A stretch of DNA of 64,000 bases from Oxytricha trifallax (taxonomy: Eukaryota; Ciliophora; Spirotrichea; Sporadotrichida; Oxytrichidae), in contig ARYC01002455.1 in assembly GCA_000711775.1 (NCBI GenBank), forward strand, positions 1 to 64,000, given 5' to 3'. Positions 10,145 to 20,887 of this stretch are shown here, piece by piece (position 1 is the stretch's first letter; every line of letters begins with the position of its first letter). A model generated the notes under the pieces. The model did no database searches, was not told where the DNA came from, and saw only the letters and a program-made list of their open reading frames with translations. The position numbers and the translations under genes are program-made.

Positions 10145-10711
10145 CAAATCTTCCTGAAAATCAATTGGCTGATTAAAGTGGATGTGTTCGAGCAGGGGCA
10201 ACAAAAGATTCAAATAATCTAGAAAATTATTACCGATGTCAATGCATTTGATAACAAGGCCTTCAAGAATACTTACTTTTTTATCAAAGTTTCAAGTGAC
10301 ACAAATGGTATTAACAGAGAGTATTTTAAGACTAAGAAAAGAGGAGTGTACGAACATTAAGAAAATGGGACTTCAAACGAAGATCTAGGCTTAAAATTAC
10401 CTTAAGAGTTTTCACTATGCATCAGGGGTTTACACTAATATACGGTAACGCTCGTGAAATGTAGCTTAAGTGTGGTAAGAAAGCAACAAGAGAGTCATTG
10501 GGAGTGCTAAGGTAGATTCCGTAAAAAGATTTTAAATTAATACTTAAAAGAATTAATCACCGAAAACATCGCAAATGGTTCCATGACGTTTAAAAATTAT
10601 CTTTATAAGAACGTAAGTGACATTGATGCACTCTCTTTCATTAGCTAAGATTAATAGAAATTCGCCAATGTTCATAAGGTATTGAATCATCAGGAGTTGT
10701 TCAGAAAGTGA
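10145..10711 (+). CDS. Unknown protein, uninterrupted coding segment
   Basis: With TAA/TAG as Gln this frame is open for 188 codons up to a TGA at 10709-10711. It reads as ordinary protein, for example VDVFEQGQQKIQIIQK, ITDVNAFDNKAFKNTYFF, SMTFKNYLYKNVSDIDALSF and FANVHKVLNHQELFRK. Glutamine is encoded by both TAA/TAG and CAA/CAG. No start codon is evident at the left, where the frame is bounded by a TGA near 10142, so this is probably the 3' part of a gene whose earlier segments lie elsewhere. I do not recognise the family. A short hairpin follows the stop. Confidence 0.65.
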
Positions 10712-10781
10712 AGAATTCGGTGAGATAGCAACTCGAGGATTTTTTTCAAGAAACACTAACATAAAATTCCGAGACCAAATA

Positions 10782-10816
10782 TTCCTCGAAAAAATTTAAA
10801 AGAAAATTTCGAGGAA
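10782..10816. repeat. Short perfect hairpin after the CDS
   Basis: A 10-bp stem TTCCTCGAAA/TTTCGAGGAA surrounds an AT-rich loop, about 70 bp beyond the stop codon. Function unknown. Confidence 0.6.
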
Positions 10817-10931
10817 ACAACAAATAAAACATTTCTAATGACTTGCAAATAATTACTCATAACTAATTTTGTATTATTTAGAGAAAAATTGTGTTAAATA
10901 CAACGAGCATTCAAATTATTAATATGCTCTA

Positions 10932-11121
10932 TTTTATAAACGCATTATTGAACTTATTTTTTTCAGATTAATTTCTTAGATTATTAGGACATGTGCATAA
11001 TGTGCTCTTAGTGATTGCCAATACTCGATAAGTCTTCATTATAGCTCTCTCTGTCACATACGGACTGTGTCTCTATACTCTGTTGAAAACCCGTTATTAT
11101 CCACTACTATTCATGCTTTGA
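10932..11121 (+). CDS. Possible membrane-protein coding fragment
   Basis: A ciliate-code frame ending in TGA at 11119-11121 reads FLRLLGHVHNVLLVIAN and then VFIIALSVTYGLCLYTLL, with one strongly hydrophobic stretch. It is richer in G+C than its surroundings. A pyrimidine run ending TTTTTTCAG precedes it and could be a 3' splice site. It may belong with the CDS at 10145-10711 or be an independent segment. Chance cannot be excluded at this length. Confidence 0.35.
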
Positions 11122-11703
11122 TCACGTTAAATAAATTATATATTTATTTAATTTTCATTATTAATAAGTAGTGAACAATCAATATAGTTTTTATTAAATT
11201 AGGAGTTAATAATTAAGTTCCTATTCTAGCTGACACAGAATTGTTTCACAATTTTTGTTTCAGCTTCGAGCTAGACTATTGAAAAAATAGTGGGAGTTAA
11301 GTTTTTTTATCTCTATTATTGTTTAAAAAGTTGTGCATAGGTTTGTTGTTATTATTATTGTTGTTATTGTTAGTATTATTGTTGTATTTTTAAGATAAAT
11401 AATTGTTTTAAAAGTGATTGTTATTGTATTAGTTAAAGAGTTTAAAAACTGATGTTTAATTTTCATATTTTTGGTAAAAACGTAAGCCATTTTTGGAATG
11501 TAATAATCAATTTCTAATTAAAATTAATATTCAAATCTAACATTGAAATAATAATTAAGTTCAAAACCATATTAGGAGCACTTAATTTTAAAGTAATAAA
11601 TTACTTTTTCTCCTAATAAAGTTGAAATTTAGTTTGAATGGTCTCATAAAATAACAAAACTATATAGGTAGTATTTAAATTATGAAAGTAAGCAACTTTA
11701 TAT
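11122..11703. other. AT-rich, nothing recognised
   Basis: It contains simple TTG/TTA-rich sequence near 11340-11400 and no coding segment. Confidence 0.5.
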
Positions 11704-12211
11704 AAAATTTTGGGGGGGGGGGAAGTTTCCTGACAAGAGGGAAGTTTCCTGTCAAGTAATTTTTTTTTATATAAAATTTTTATAAGTTAAACATAAAATA
11801 TTTTAATCAATAATTTTTAACTCATTAAATGACTTAAGGATAATTTAAACATTTGTAAAGAGTTAATTAGATAAATTGCAAATATTTTCTATTATCATAA
11901 CTAGAGATATAGAACCATATTTTTATTATAATTCTTGCTAAAAATTTTGAAAAACTTATGTAAAATAAATTGATATATTTATGAAAATATTGTTCAATAT
12001 AAAGAAGAGTGTATAATACTTCATGATTGATAAGTCATATTGTTGAATTACAAATATGTTAATATCAAGGAAGGTGTTTATAATTGTCAAAAATAAAAAA
12101 TCAATAAAGAAAAATTAAATTAAAAAAAATAATAATTTTTTTGACAGGAAACTTCCCTAAAATTTTTTTTTTATCATAAACCTTGACAGGAAACTTCCCC
12201 CCCAAAATTTT
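11704..12211. mobile_element. Short inverted-repeat element with G-run ends
   Basis: Both ends carry AAAATTTTGGGGGG followed by GAAGTTTCCTG(T/A)CAAG in inverted orientation (from 11704 rightwards and from 12211 leftwards). The GAAGTTTCCTG unit appears twice at each end. The interior is AT-rich without coding signs. The structure suggests a small non-autonomous element. No target duplication could be defined. Confidence 0.5.
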
Positions 12212-12499
12212 AATTTTTTAATAAATAGCACTATTTTCATAAAACTAAACAAAATAAATTGAGAAATAAAGATTTCATAGAAACATCATAAATAATAATT
12301 GACAATATCAATTTTTATGTCCATAGTTGTACAAAATTGAATCACATTGAATTACTAACACAAAAATAAAAATACAATTAAATTAAGAAACAAAATTACA
12401 ATCAACACCAAAAAAACTCTATTCCCTAAAATTACCCATATTAGTCTAGACAAATAAAAAAATAAATAAGAGATTTTGGTATTTTTGGGGTTTTTATTC

Positions 12500-12806
12500 T
12501 TCGTCTGAATAATATTATTTCATATACTCCTCTACGTACTTAACGTATTCTAATTAGCTTTCTTCTAATAAATAGGAGAAAAATGTGAGAATAATTACTG
12601 TGAATTTATAAAAATTGAATATTATGAATGGCATGAAGTAATAGTAGTAACACTCATAGAAACATCTTAAGATGCCATGAATCCAAGTAATAGGGTTTAA
12701 TCTGCTAGCATAGAAAGCATGTACTGGTTTGTGATCTTTGATTAGTAAAGAAATTTCCCCAGCCTCAAGTTTGTTCTTGATTTCATTTGTTGTAATAATT
12801 TGCAAA
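12500..12806 (-). CDS. C-terminal segment of a multi-pass membrane protein
   Basis: The minus strand reads LQIITTNEIKNKLEAGEIS, then RLNPITWIHGILRCFYECYY, YYFMPFIIFNFYKF and a charged tail EYVKYVEEYMK with Gln from TAA. The Tyr/Phe-rich segment near its end is hydrophobic and looks membrane-spanning. It is the right kind of sequence to follow the IALGVIAEIDDIYS segment at 22318 on the same strand, so both may be parts of one gene about 10 kb apart. The break at 12806 coincides with the edge of a foldback insertion. The true stop is uncertain because the frame runs on through AT-rich DNA. Confidence 0.55.
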
Positions 12807-13116
12807 ATTAAATCCCCAAAAGTAATTTTTTAGAGAATCGTGAAAGAAATGATTATGTAAGCACTAGGCATTAGTAGTTATATTGCAAAAAAGTGAAACT
12901 CATTTAGAGGGATTGGAAAAAACCAGTGGAAAGTGAATTAAAAAAGTGAATAATAAAACCCTTGATTTAAACTATTAAACGATTAAAAATTTAAAATTAC
13001 AAAACAGTACAAACTTTTCCGCACTCGATATTTCGACCAAAGCCGGTCTTAGATGGGTGAGACTAGGTCCACTAGATATCCCTTTCAATATAAGGAGGTA
13101 TCTAAATCATAGAAGC

Positions 13117-13656
13117 TCAGAACCCACGCCATGGCGAAGTTGCGCTTAATGTACTTTTGTCAGTCTCCCAGTCTTCAAAGAAATCACAACTCTCACTCTT
13201 GGCAGCTGCATCAGGGAATGCCCAGTCTCTCGCGAGAAGAAAGACCAGTCTGAAGATTTCATCGCATGGGAGGAAGCTCTCCTCTTGAGCAATGGCCTTA
13301 AGGAATCTCGATACCTGGGCGCGGGGATCGAGGACTGGGTATTAAGTGGCATCTGGCGCCTAACGATAAGCAAGCAGGAAGGCATTCAGCTGCACCACGA
13401 ATTGGGAAGAGGAGTACTTGGACATCAGGACATCGTCATGAGTCGACAATGGCTGATCGACAAGAAGGCTGCGCATGACCAATACATCCTATGATGGTTT
13501 GGCACCAAGAGGAGCGCCAGTCGTTGCGATGCCAGTAGATAAGTTCTCAGTTTACTAATCAGAGCAGTTGGGACCATATTTTTGCCAGGGTTGCTTCTAA
13601 CAACCTTCTTCTGTAGTGCCTTAGTATTTCAATACAAAGCTTGTGTGGAAAAGTTT
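13117..13656 (-). CDS. Unknown protein, left copy in the coding foldback
   Basis: The minus-strand frame runs from the loop through the left arm to a TGA at 13117-13119. Loop residues include QGTTEEGCQKQPWQKYGP and IATTGAPLGAKPSQDVLVMR. The arm encodes LLVDQPLSTHDDVLMSKY, QFVVQLNAFLLAYRQAPD, AIAQEESFLPCDEIFRLVF and FFEDWETDKSTLSATSPWRGF, with Gln from TAG and TAA. Third positions are G/C-rich. Differences from the right copy are mostly single bases, some changing an amino acid (VVQL for VEQL, DATQYP for DANQYP). No domain is recognised and no transposase motif is visible, so this may be a captured host gene. Confidence 0.65.
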
Positions 13657-14013
13657 CGCAGCCTTCTCTTCGATCAGCCATTGTCGACTCATGACGAGGT
13701 CCTGATGTCCAAGTACTCCTCTTCCCAATTCGTGGAGCAGCTGAATGCCTTCCTGCTTGCTTATCGTTAGGCGCCAGATGCCAATTAATACCCAGTCCTC
13801 GATCCCCGCGCCCAGGTATCGAGATTCCTTAAGGCCATTGCTCAAGAGGAGAGCTTCCTCCCATGCGATGAAATCTTCAGACTGGTCTTTCTTCTCGCGA
13901 GAGACTGGGCATTCCCTGATGCAGCTGCCAAGAGTGAGAGTTGTGATTTCTTTGAAGACTGGGAGACTGACAAAAGTACATTAAGCGCAACTTCGCCATG
14001 GCGTGGGTTCTGA
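13582..14013 (+). CDS. Unknown protein, right copy in the coding foldback
   Basis: This is the mirror copy of the gene in the left arm. The frame begins in the loop (KACVEKFRSLLFDQPLST), continues with QFVEQLNAFLLAYRQAPD and ends at a TGA at 14011-14013 after SATSPWRGF. Its N-terminal residues differ from the left copy because the loop is not part of the repeat, so one of the two, probably this one, lacks the original N-terminus. Transcription through both arms would give an RNA able to fold into a long hairpin. Confidence 0.6.
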
Positions 14014-14705
14014 GCTTCTATGATTTAGATACCTCCTTATATTGAAAGGGATATCTAGTGGACCTAGTCTCACCCATCTAAGACCGGCTTTGGTCGAAAT
14101 ATCGAGTGCGGAAAAGTTTGTACTGTTTTGTAATTTTAAATTTTTAATCGTTTTAATAGTTTAAATCAAGGGTTTTATTATTCACTTTTTTAATTCACTT
14201 TCCACTGGTTTTTTCCAATCCCTCTAAATGGGTTTCACTTTTTTGCAATATAACTATTAATCAGTAAAAATTGTATTATTTACCAAAAATTAAAGAATAA
14301 TTAAGTTTTTCTTTATAAGTATTGATTAATATATTACTATTTAAATAATTACTCAAACGATCATAAATTTGAGTTAGAGTGCGGAATTAATTAGAAAATA
14401 AATTTAAATTTATAATCACTTTTAAAAAAATGACATTTCGTTTATTAAAAACGACATTAGGTTTTAATTAATATATCTTAAATGTTAAAAATACAATTTA
14501 TTTAATTTTTCAATTGATCAGTTTTGAAAATTAACTTTAAATTATAATATATTCATTAAAAATCCCAAAACCCTTTTAGTAGTTTGATTGATAAAATTAT
14601 ACTTTTAGTGCATCCTTTATTAGGGTTTTAACAGGGTTTATGTAAGGATTAAGGTTTAAATGTAATGTAAATTCTTGAATATTTTAGGTGTTGAATTTTA
14701 AATAT

Positions 14706-16153
14706 TCACTCAAACAGTACCTTGGAATAAAGAGACAACTTTCTAAACTTAATTTCTCCTAACCAACTAATTATCTACTCGATTGTATGTTCTGCTCTGC
14801 TGTTAGGCTTCAGGATAATTTGCTCAGCCATATCTTTCATTTTACCTTTTATCTTATTTTGCTCTAGATACTGCTGCATTCTTTGCTTTGAATCTTTTTC
14901 TCTTCTACAACTGTAGTAGTCATTTCTTTGCATATCGCATTATATTATTATTGCTGCTAGTCCCACCTAATATATATATATCCCTCCAGTCTTTTCTCTC
15001 TGGAAAATATCCAGGAGTGCCACGAACGTTTCCCAGTCCTGAAGCCTCAATTCTCTACGATCTATTGAAGTCTGCTTTTACCACTCTGAGTGGGAAAAAG
15101 TTAAGCATAATGTTTTCAGGCTTTTAATCTCTGTGCATGTATCCTAAAGTATGCAGCTCCTCAATACCTTTGCAGACATTTGTTAGAATAAGAAGTAGTT
15201 ACTTTGTTGGGAACCTTAAGTCTTGAATATAGTCTCTTAATGCCATTTAATATAAAGGTAGGCGAAAAGCTACATGATTTTAAGCAAGGAGATATGCTTC
15301 AAGTTTAATTATAAATCTGCTCTGTCTATCCCTTGCTTTATTAAGAGCTTGATACTCATTGACAAACTCCATTTGATATTTGTCTTAACATTTAAAGTAA
15401 TTGAATGGATAAATCTTTTAAGCAAAACTGCTTATCAGTTATGACTTTCTTCTCAAATATATCCTCAAGAATAAGATAACTTTCTTTACACTCAGTCAGT
15501 CCAATAATGTTCAATATTGGAAGCTTGACTGTATGCAACTTGACAGAAATTTTTTCTATCTCAGAGGCAGGGAGGTTTCTCACTGCTTTAATGAGTTTAT
15601 TCTATTTCTCAACTCATTGCTCCAGAGATTCTAAAGGGTCTATTGGCTTTCTTTTCTGAAGAAATACTTCACCAGTCTCAGGATCTATGACCTAAAACTT
15701 CTTACCATGATGTTTTTCGAAGTGAACTTTTAGATCCCTTGAATGATTGTATTACTTATTACAGTAAGGGCAGAAATATTTTCCATCAATCTTGTCATTC
15801 TTAAGATAGAGCTTAGGTTTGTTCGAATACTGCTCTTCAATATGACGTTTTGAGAGCAGATTTATAAGTAAAGCTCTTGTAACACTCTTCACAAAAATGA
15901 TCTATCTTTTTTTCTTTTTTCTCTCCCTCCTCTTCAACCATTTTTATTGGTACCTCACATTATATTTCTTAGCTCTGCATTACTATTTAACAATTGAATT
16001 TCTATTCAAAGTCTGATAAATAAGGTGAGAAAATTACAGGTTGATATTAGGTAGAGGCATCACAAGTCTCAATTTTCTTTTGATTGATTCATGAAAAATG
16101 TTTTTGGTGCTAATTCCAAGTAATGCCACTTTTCTAAGTAAGTTACCGCTCAT
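14706..16153 (-). pseudogene. TBE-A zinc-finger/kinase-like protein ('57 kDa'), frameshifted
   Basis: The start is the ATG whose complement is at 16151-16153, giving the N-terminal MSGNLLRKVALLG type shared with other copies. Downstream are Cys2His2 zinc-finger sequence (about 15900-15690) and, near 15150-14930, a protein-kinase-like region corresponding to the HRDLKPEN and GTPGYFP blocks of better copies. Several frame changes break the reading, including near the kinase catalytic loop. In this family the zinc finger is thought to bind DNA; the kinase role is unknown. Confidence 0.7.
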
Positions 16154-16713
16154 TTTTATATTTATAAATAATTATATAAGCTATATAAATTCTACCTTTA
16201 TACTGGAGTAAAAGCATATCCTAAAAGATTTAGTGAGGTTTGATAAGAACAGAGTTTGTGACATTAGTTTCAATTATCTTAAATTTTGAGATAATTTATA
16301 TATTATTTCATCCATTTTATACATTAAATTGCACCTAATGTGTTTTGTTGAGTTTGGTAGTGCTCCTAAATATGTTCTCGTAAATTTAGGAGGGGAAGTT
16401 TTAAAATTTAATTTTTTTAATGCACCACCTAATACGGTTTTGAACTTTAATTTAACCTTCTAATTAAGTTTTAAATAAATTAGAAGCACCACCTAATTAA
16501 ATTAATTATTATTAGGAGCAATTAATGGAAAAAGTTTGATAAAAATGGAAGTCAAACTCTGAAACTTGGAGAAAGTTCCTCCATCTTTATCTATTTATCT
16601 GATTCAGGTTGATCTCCAAGTGGATCTCCCTATTTAGTAGTAAAATTTTAGTAAGTTTAGAATGGATATCTATAATTTAAATTTCATAAACATTTATATA
16701 AACTGAATGTAAG

Positions 16714-17502
16714 ATGGAATCCATGAATGATGCAATGAAGAGGATTTTCAAGATTTAATAGGTGAATTCAGAAATAAAGAGGACCTCTACAGATACTTGG
16801 TATAACAAGGTAAGCTTTCATGTATAATCAATACGATTGTTATAGTTGGACTCTTCTTGCCAACATAGGAGTAGTCTAAAATCTCATTCTTAAAAGCCTT
16901 GCTAAGTGAAGAGAAAAAAGATTTTAGGTCTAATGAAATAAGGATGATAGAGATACCTAACTACTCAGAAATATCTGAAACAAATATCTATGATAATGCT
17001 ATGAGTGATCCAGATATAGCTCTTTCCCTTCCATCAAGGCTACAGCTCTCGAATAAGTTGCCAGAAAGAAACTTCTTCTTTGGTGTTCTTGCAACTCTGA
17101 AACCTGAGTACTTAAATGAAGTTATTTAAGAAGCTCAAAAGAAACGATACAGCATCTCTCTTCTGAAGAAAAAGAGAAGCAAGGAATTAAAATAAGAGAC
17201 ACCTGGCTGTAGGAATTTCAAAAGCATCCTTTCATCTCTAGTAAGCTTTGACTTCTAACTTTATAGAAAAACCTGGTACTGCTATATACTTGACGAAAGA
17301 GCGCAACAAATTAAACAGAGAGAGAAAGCCTCAAGTAAAACATGAGTTGAGTAAGAGACTCTTCAAAGATTTATAAAAACCAGATGAGATGAACATAGAT
17401 GCAGGAACTGGCAATAAGAGAAGAAACATAGCCCCAAGCAAGCATTAAGTGGAAGAAAAGAAAGAAAAGCCAAATCCCTTTATGGGTTTATTTAATATGT
17501 GA
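16714..17502 (+). CDS. TBE-A 22-kDa protein gene with two short introns
   Basis: The start MESMNDAMKRI is shared with TBE-B, E and F. A first intron begins GTAAGC after the codons for WYNK (about 16810) and ends TTATAG before the conserved VGLFLP block; a second begins near 17240 and ends TTTATAG before KPGTAIYL. Conserved blocks include MIEIPNYSEISETN, DPDIALSLPSRLQLSNKLPERN and GVLATLKPEYLNEVI. The function is unknown. The N-terminal third is out of frame relative to other copies (ATTTTCAAG instead of ATTTAATCTCAAG), so this copy is probably damaged. Confidence 0.65.
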
Positions 17503-17508
17503 ACTTAT

Positions 17509-18546
17509 TCATTCGCTTAAATCTAAATCTAATTTATAAACAAAAAATCTCCCTTCTCTTGCGCATAATTTTGCTTTATCATCGCTGACTCTTTTAGCAG
17601 CACTCTTAATAAAATCTACTGTGTCTATCTTCAAGTCGTGCATCAAGTGATAGAGTAGGAGTTTCTTGTAGTGTCCTTTCAATAAATTCAATTTCATTGA
17701 ACTATGGGCTGTAAGGAACATTAAATACAGGTGTTATGTCTCATCTTTCATATTCTTTCTTGAGTCTTTAGTTTTATGAACTGACAAGTTATCAACGAAT
17801 AGAATAATTTCTTAGTCAGCGTACTTATCTCTGAGTTATTTCAAGAATTTAATATATTATTCAGCCTTTATAGAAAGAGGGTGAATAACATAAGTCTCGA
17901 TGCCACTATCTTCACTTATTTCACCAAGTGTTGCATGACTTTAAGCCTTAACCTTTTAATCATATACTTCAATGTTGCTGTACCTCTTATACCAAGAGCT
18001 TGATATGAAGGTATTAAAAGTGAACACTGCTTCATCAGCGTGTATGAACTTTATATTATGCTCTTAAGACCTCTGCATTTAATCTAATATATATTTTAAA
18101 TTAGTCTTATAAAATGGAACATTAAAGTCAATCATTCTATTTATGCTATTGACTTTCTTGTAAGATATTCCATTCTTTTTAAATAGGTTAGCTATCGATT
18201 AACCAGATATGTGAAACTTAGGAAATTGGCGATGAAACATCACTGCTCTTTAGGCCAGAGGGAAATGAGCCCAGTATTAAAGCGTCTTATCATTAATAAG
18301 ATAATCAATATGATGTTGCTAAAATTTTAAGGGTCTCTTAGGCTTAGAATTAAGATGATATTTCTTTAAATTCAATGTTAATAAACACTGAGACCTAACA
18401 GTAGCAGGAGATTTATGGAGCAGCCTTGCTATAGACTTATAATTCAGAACAGACTTGAGTTATTCACTATATTAATCACATCCATAACGCAACTTAAACA
18501 ATAAATCTATATACTCACTGTCATAAACTGACCCCAAACCTCGCAT
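17509..18546 (-). pseudogene. TBE-A transposase (42 kDa), one late frameshift
   Basis: The frame opens at the ATG (complement at 18544-18546) as MRGLGSVYDSEYIDLLFK and reads well with TAA/TAG as Gln. The catalytic blocks are FIHADEAVFTFNTF and ILFVDNLSVHKTKDS. The last block, expected as NGIE, is affected by a small deletion after DSRK, and the C-terminus resumes in another frame as GHYKKLLLYHLMHDLKIDTVD up to the TGA at 17509-17511. It is a DDE enzyme of the IS630/Tc1 type that would cut the telomeric ends. This is among the better-preserved transposase copies in the window. Confidence 0.8.
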
Positions 18547-18995
18547 ATACTCACTTAAAATACTAATATTTAAACATTAAACCCCTACATAAACCCTATT
18601 AAAACCCTAATAAAGTATGCATTAATAGTCTACTTTTATCAATCAAAAACTCAATCAAACTACTGAAAGGGTTTTGGGGTTTTGATTGTAGTATGTAATA
18701 TATTCATTTATTAATTAAAACCTCATGTCGTTTTTAATAAACGAAATGTCATTTTTAAAAGTGATCATAAATTTAAATTTATTTTCTAATATATTACGCA
18801 CTCTAGCTCAAATTTATGATCGTTTGGGCTGGAGTGTGATTTTAATTATTTAATTAGTAATATATTAATAAATACTTATAGAGAAAAACTTGATTAATCT
18901 TTAATTTTGGTAAATAATACAATTTTACTGAATGCCTAATACTTACTTAATCATTTCTTTCACGATTCTCTAAAAAATGTAATTTTAGGGTTTAA

Positions 18996-19393
18996 TATAG
19001 AATGTTATAGAAAATATAGAACCTATAATTTTTTTCTCACAATCATTTTATAAATAAATTATTGTTAAAATTTATCAATTTTAGCTTTGTAGTGTAACAA
19101 AAATTTATACTAAAAAATATATTTAAAATTAAATCTATAAATTCAAGTGAAATAGTAAGTAAGATTGTAAAATATAATCATTATTATTTTTTTAATAACA
19201 CTTAAAATATTATTATTAAAGTCCAATATAATAGAAATAAAAAATTAATCTTTATGAGCTCTAAATTAAGTATATCATGAAAAATGAGTTAATTGCAATT
19301 ATTAGACTATAATAAACTAACTAACAGTCTTGATTTCATTGTTATAAAGAGTATTAGCATTTATTTTTAATGAATTCATATTTAATTTCAATA
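18996..19393. other. AT-rich, nothing recognised
   Basis: This is the sequence between the outer foldback and the first hairpin element; no coding segment was found. Confidence 0.5.
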
Positions 19394-20429
19394 TTAAGCG
19401 AGCATAATAAAAATGGGGAGATCGTTATAAAATAATTAAAAATGATAAGAATTAAGATTATGTTCATCTCAAAGTATACTAATGTGTTTCATACTGTGGA
19501 GATTATGAATTAAGATAAAGTACTTGCTTAATTAACTTTAATTAACTGATTTGACATTGATATATTTAATTTTTAGTATAATCAACTTTTCCATTTCATT
19601 TCTATTTTAGGGCAGTCATTGATACTCTCTTCTAATCACTTTCATTGCAAACTTTTCTTGTGTGTTTTTTGTCAAAAAATTTAGATATCTTCAGGATGTC
19701 TTCCTTGAGCTATTTTCAGGTTATCTTCTTTTTTAAAAAAATGAGAAGATTGAGAAAATTAAGCAAAAATTACAACAGTAATAACAGAAATAGTAGAATC
19801 AAAAATAATAACAACAAAATAAACAATAATTACTGTTCAGGGATTTTTCTTTAAAAAATCCGATATTTTTAAACATGTTTAAAAACTACTGATAGTAAAG
19901 ACGATGGTGAAGATGAAAATAAAAATGAAAATGATAACTTAATCACAAAATTTTATTTTTTTGAAATTCTCTAGAATTTCAACTGAACAGTAATTATTGT
20001 TTATTTTGTTGTTATTATTTTTGATTCTACTATTTCTGTTATTACTGTTGTAATTTTTGCTTAATTTTCTCAATCTTCTCATTTTTTTAAAAAAGAAGAT
20101 AACCTGAAAATAGCTCAAGGAAGACATCCTGAAGATATCTAAATTTTTTGACAAAAAACACACAAGAAAAGTTTGCAATGAAAGTGATTAGAAGAGAGTA
20201 TCAATGACTGCCCTAAAATAGAAATGAAATGGAAAAGTTGATTATACTAAAAATTAAATATATCAATGTCAAATCAGTTAATTAAAGTTAATTAAGCAAG
20301 TACTTTATCTTAATTCATAATCTCCACAGTATGAAACACATTAGTATACTTTGAGATGAACATAATCTTAATTCTTATCATTTTTAATTATTTTATAACG
20401 ATCTCCCCATTTTTATTATGCTCGCTTAA
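19394..20429. mobile_element. Hairpin element H1 (TTAAGCGAG family), 1,036 bp
   Basis: The two halves are near-perfect inverted copies over about 0.5 kb each, with a short centre. Ends read TTAAGCGAGCATAAT and its complement, flanked by TA on each side. Inside each arm are GATATCTTCAGG-type repeats and the block CATTTCTATTTTAGGGCAGT. Open frames in the two arms are mirror copies of low-complexity Asn/Lys sequence and are not taken as genes. Confidence 0.85.
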
Positions 20430-20887
20430 TAATATATTTTTATTAATTTACGGTTGGAATTATTTATATTAAAAAAATTACCCCCATTTAATAAATAAAG
20501 AAATACTAATTGTTTATTAATTTAATTATTATTAATAAATAAAGAAAAAATATAATATAATAAATCAATACAATTTTATATTTTTAAGCAAAAGTAATAA
20601 ATAAAATAATTCTATTCAAATAAGTAATGATTTAATACTTCATTGCATTAATATTATTAATAAAATACATTAAAATAGGTAAAAAGAACAATTCTAATTA
20701 CAGATTGAAAATATATTTATTTGAAACTGCTTATAATTTGATACTTTGAAATTATTATGATCTTGATTATTTATAAATTAATTAATTTATAAAATAAATA
20801 TGTCATCGAAAGCATTCTAGTGAACAAAATAGGCACTTACTGAGAACTATCAATCTCAGTTCTTAGACTTCACCTAGAGAGCTCTAA
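20430..20887. other. AT-rich, nothing recognised
   Basis: No gene or repeat was identified. Confidence 0.5.

Larger units (their letters stand above)
12871..14260. mobile_element. Foldback element with protein-coding arms
   Basis: Two arms of about 600 bp (12871-13472 and 13657-14260) are near-perfect inverted copies around a loop of about 185 bp; the arms align without indels. They begin TTARTAGTTATATTGC. Each arm contains a GC-rich coding sequence followed by an AT-rich tail, so the element carries two opposed copies of one gene. It is inserted in the left arm of the outer foldback element; the uninterrupted version of that site survives near 18950. The exact target duplication is unclear. 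Confidence 0.75.
14558..18684 (-). mobile_element. TBE-A, complete telomere-bearing element
   Basis: The element is 4,127 bp long, flanked by ATT on both sides (14555-14557 and 18685-18687). The right end reads GGGTTTTGGGGTTTTG; the left end is slightly worn (AATCCCAAAACCC). Gene order left to right is zinc-finger/kinase (minus), 22-kDa (plus), transposase (minus). It sits in the loop of the outer foldback element. Confidence 0.95.
12808..18995. mobile_element. Outer foldback element, itself invaded twice
   Basis: The segments 12808-12870 plus 14261-14480 on the left are inverted copies of about 18710-18995 on the right, sharing for example AGAGAATCGTGAAAG, GACATTTCGTTTATT and AAACGATCATAAATTTGAG. 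Without its two guests (the foldback at 12871-14260 in the left arm and TBE-A in the loop) the element would be about 0.7 kb. No coding capacity of its own was seen. Confidence 0.65.

Noticed and set aside
12481..12500. GGGGTTTTTATT run as a possible telomere-bearing end
   Set aside because: No TBE terminal repeat follows, and the run is short enough to be chance in AT-rich DNA.
19645..20178. Paired 69- and 79-residue ORFs in the two arms of hairpin H1
   Set aside because: Mirror copies of low-complexity Asn/Lys sequence inside a hairpin element; no family resemblance.
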